From Bryobacterales bacterium (GTDB lineage Bacteria > Acidobacteriota > Terriglobia > Bryobacterales > Bryobacteraceae), in the NCBI GenBank assembly GCA_025462985.1, contig JAOAPP010000571.1, positions 1-6,932 on the forward strand: a stretch of 6,932 nucleotides of DNA, in the 5' to 3' direction. This document shows positions 6,480 through 6,932 of this stretch, in pieces. Positions within the stretch are counted from its first letter, which is position 1; each line of letters starts with the position of its first letter. A model generated the notes under the pieces. It did not search any database. It saw nothing but the letters and a program-made list of their open reading frames with translations, and was not told the DNA's origin. Made by a program: the position numbers and the translations under genes.

Positions 6480-6932
6480 TTAGTGGACGTGCCCGTCATG
6501 CGCGTGTCCATCATGCGCGTGTACGGGGGCTCCGGCGCAGTGCATTTGGCATCCGCTCCCGGAGACAACACACGGCACGTGCTCAAACTGAATGGTCGTG
6601 TGGTGGATCCCAAAACCGCGGACCACATCATTGATCCCTTTCAGAATGCAATCGCTCGCCGAGGGCGGCATGTCCTCGATCAAAACATGCGAAGACAAAG
6701 CATGACTGCTGGATCCCAGGCTCCAGATGTGCAGATCGTGGACATCCAGCACACCTTCGAGCGCGCTTATGGAGTCTGTGACCAGTTTCAGATCCATCCC
6801 GCGCGGCAGGCCTTCGAGCAGGATGTTGAGTGACTCCCGGACAATGTCCCAGGCAGTGTAGATGATCAGCCCGCCAAGCGCGATTGACAGAATTGGATCG
6901 ACATAGGTCCAGCCGGTGTAGCGGATCATGAT
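6480..6932 (-). CDS. Cation diffusion facilitator (CDF) family metal exporter, C-terminal part
   Basis: The frame enters from the right edge and ends at TAA (6482-6480); 150 residues are visible, about half of a normal CDF protein of roughly 300 residues. The visible part begins with the end of transmembrane segment 5 (IRYTGW), then segment 6 (DPILSIALGGLIIYTAW), RESLNILLEG, and the cytoplasmic ferredoxin-like domain with VHDLHIWSL (64-72) and ALSSHV. CDF proteins of the CzcD/ZitB kind export Zn2+, Co2+ or Cd2+ by proton antiport. The segment-5 metal site (HxxxD) would lie just outside the window, so specificity cannot be read. The C-terminus carries a Cys cluster (C..C.. in CQMHC) and a His-rich tail with six His in the last 14 residues. 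It converges on argR with a 5-bp gap and has no evident link to arginine synthesis. Confidence 0.92.
   Translation of the reverse strand: MMIRYTGWTYVDPILSIALGGLIIYTAWDIVRESLNILLEGLPRGMDLKLVTDSISALEGVLDVHDLHIWSLGSSSHALSSHVLIEDMPPSASDCILKGINDVVRGFGIHHTTIQFEHVPCVVSGSGCQMHCAGAPVHAHDGHAHDGHVH
6492..6521 (-). repeat. Two 15-bp tandem repeats encoding the HAHDG units of the CDF tail
   Basis: Read on the minus strand, two adjacent 15-bp units (6521-6507 and 6506-6492) both start CACGCGCATGA and differ only at two third-codon positions. They encode HAHDG twice, followed by HVH and the stop. The repeat suggests local expansion of a His-rich, potentially metal-binding tail; synonymous differences suggest it is not brand new. 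Confidence 0.75.

Noticed and set aside
6529..6575. Terminator hairpin CTCCGG/CCGGAG downstream of argR
   Set aside because: The loop is long, no T-run follows, and it lies inside the coding sequence of the CDF gene.

Overview
The window looks like bacterial chromosome. The best guess is an Acidobacteriota-type soil bacterium, judged only from general impression: moderate-to-high GC, a large secreted FG-GAP/lectin-like protein, and a compact argF-argG-argH-argR cluster. No rRNA, tRNA or marker protein fixes the lineage, so the taxonomic call is weak.

Layout. (1) Positions 1-2067, minus strand: the N-terminal 689 codons of a large exported protein that runs off the left edge. It has a signal peptide, a DUF1349/concanavalin-like module, a fibronectin-III-like domain, a second copy of the DUF1349-like module, and the start of an FG-GAP/VCBS-type propeller. 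(2) Positions 2068-2406: a divergent intergenic region. At the end next to the secreted-protein gene is a perfect 10-bp inverted repeat abutting the start region. At the arg end are two tandem ARG-box-like palindromes just before the argF ribosome binding site. (3) Positions 2407-6474, plus strand: argF (ornithine carbamoyltransferase), argG (argininosuccinate synthase), argH (argininosuccinate lyase) and argR (arginine repressor). (4) Positions 6480-6932, minus strand: the C-terminal part of a cation diffusion facilitator (CDF) metal exporter with a His-rich tail. It converges on argR with only 5 bp between the stop codons.

How the genes work together. ArgF, ArgG and ArgH catalyse the last three steps of arginine biosynthesis, from ornithine through citrulline and argininosuccinate to arginine. 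ArgR is the arginine-responsive repressor expected to bind the ARG boxes in front of argF. If argR is transcribed from that promoter, the operon encodes its own feedback regulator and is negatively autoregulated. The two minus-strand genes at the edges show no functional link to arginine metabolism.

I found no convincing undescribed system. Most of the window is well-understood core metabolism. The parts most worth a second look are the tandem ARG boxes, the perfect dyad at the start of the secreted-protein gene, and that protein's duplicated module architecture.
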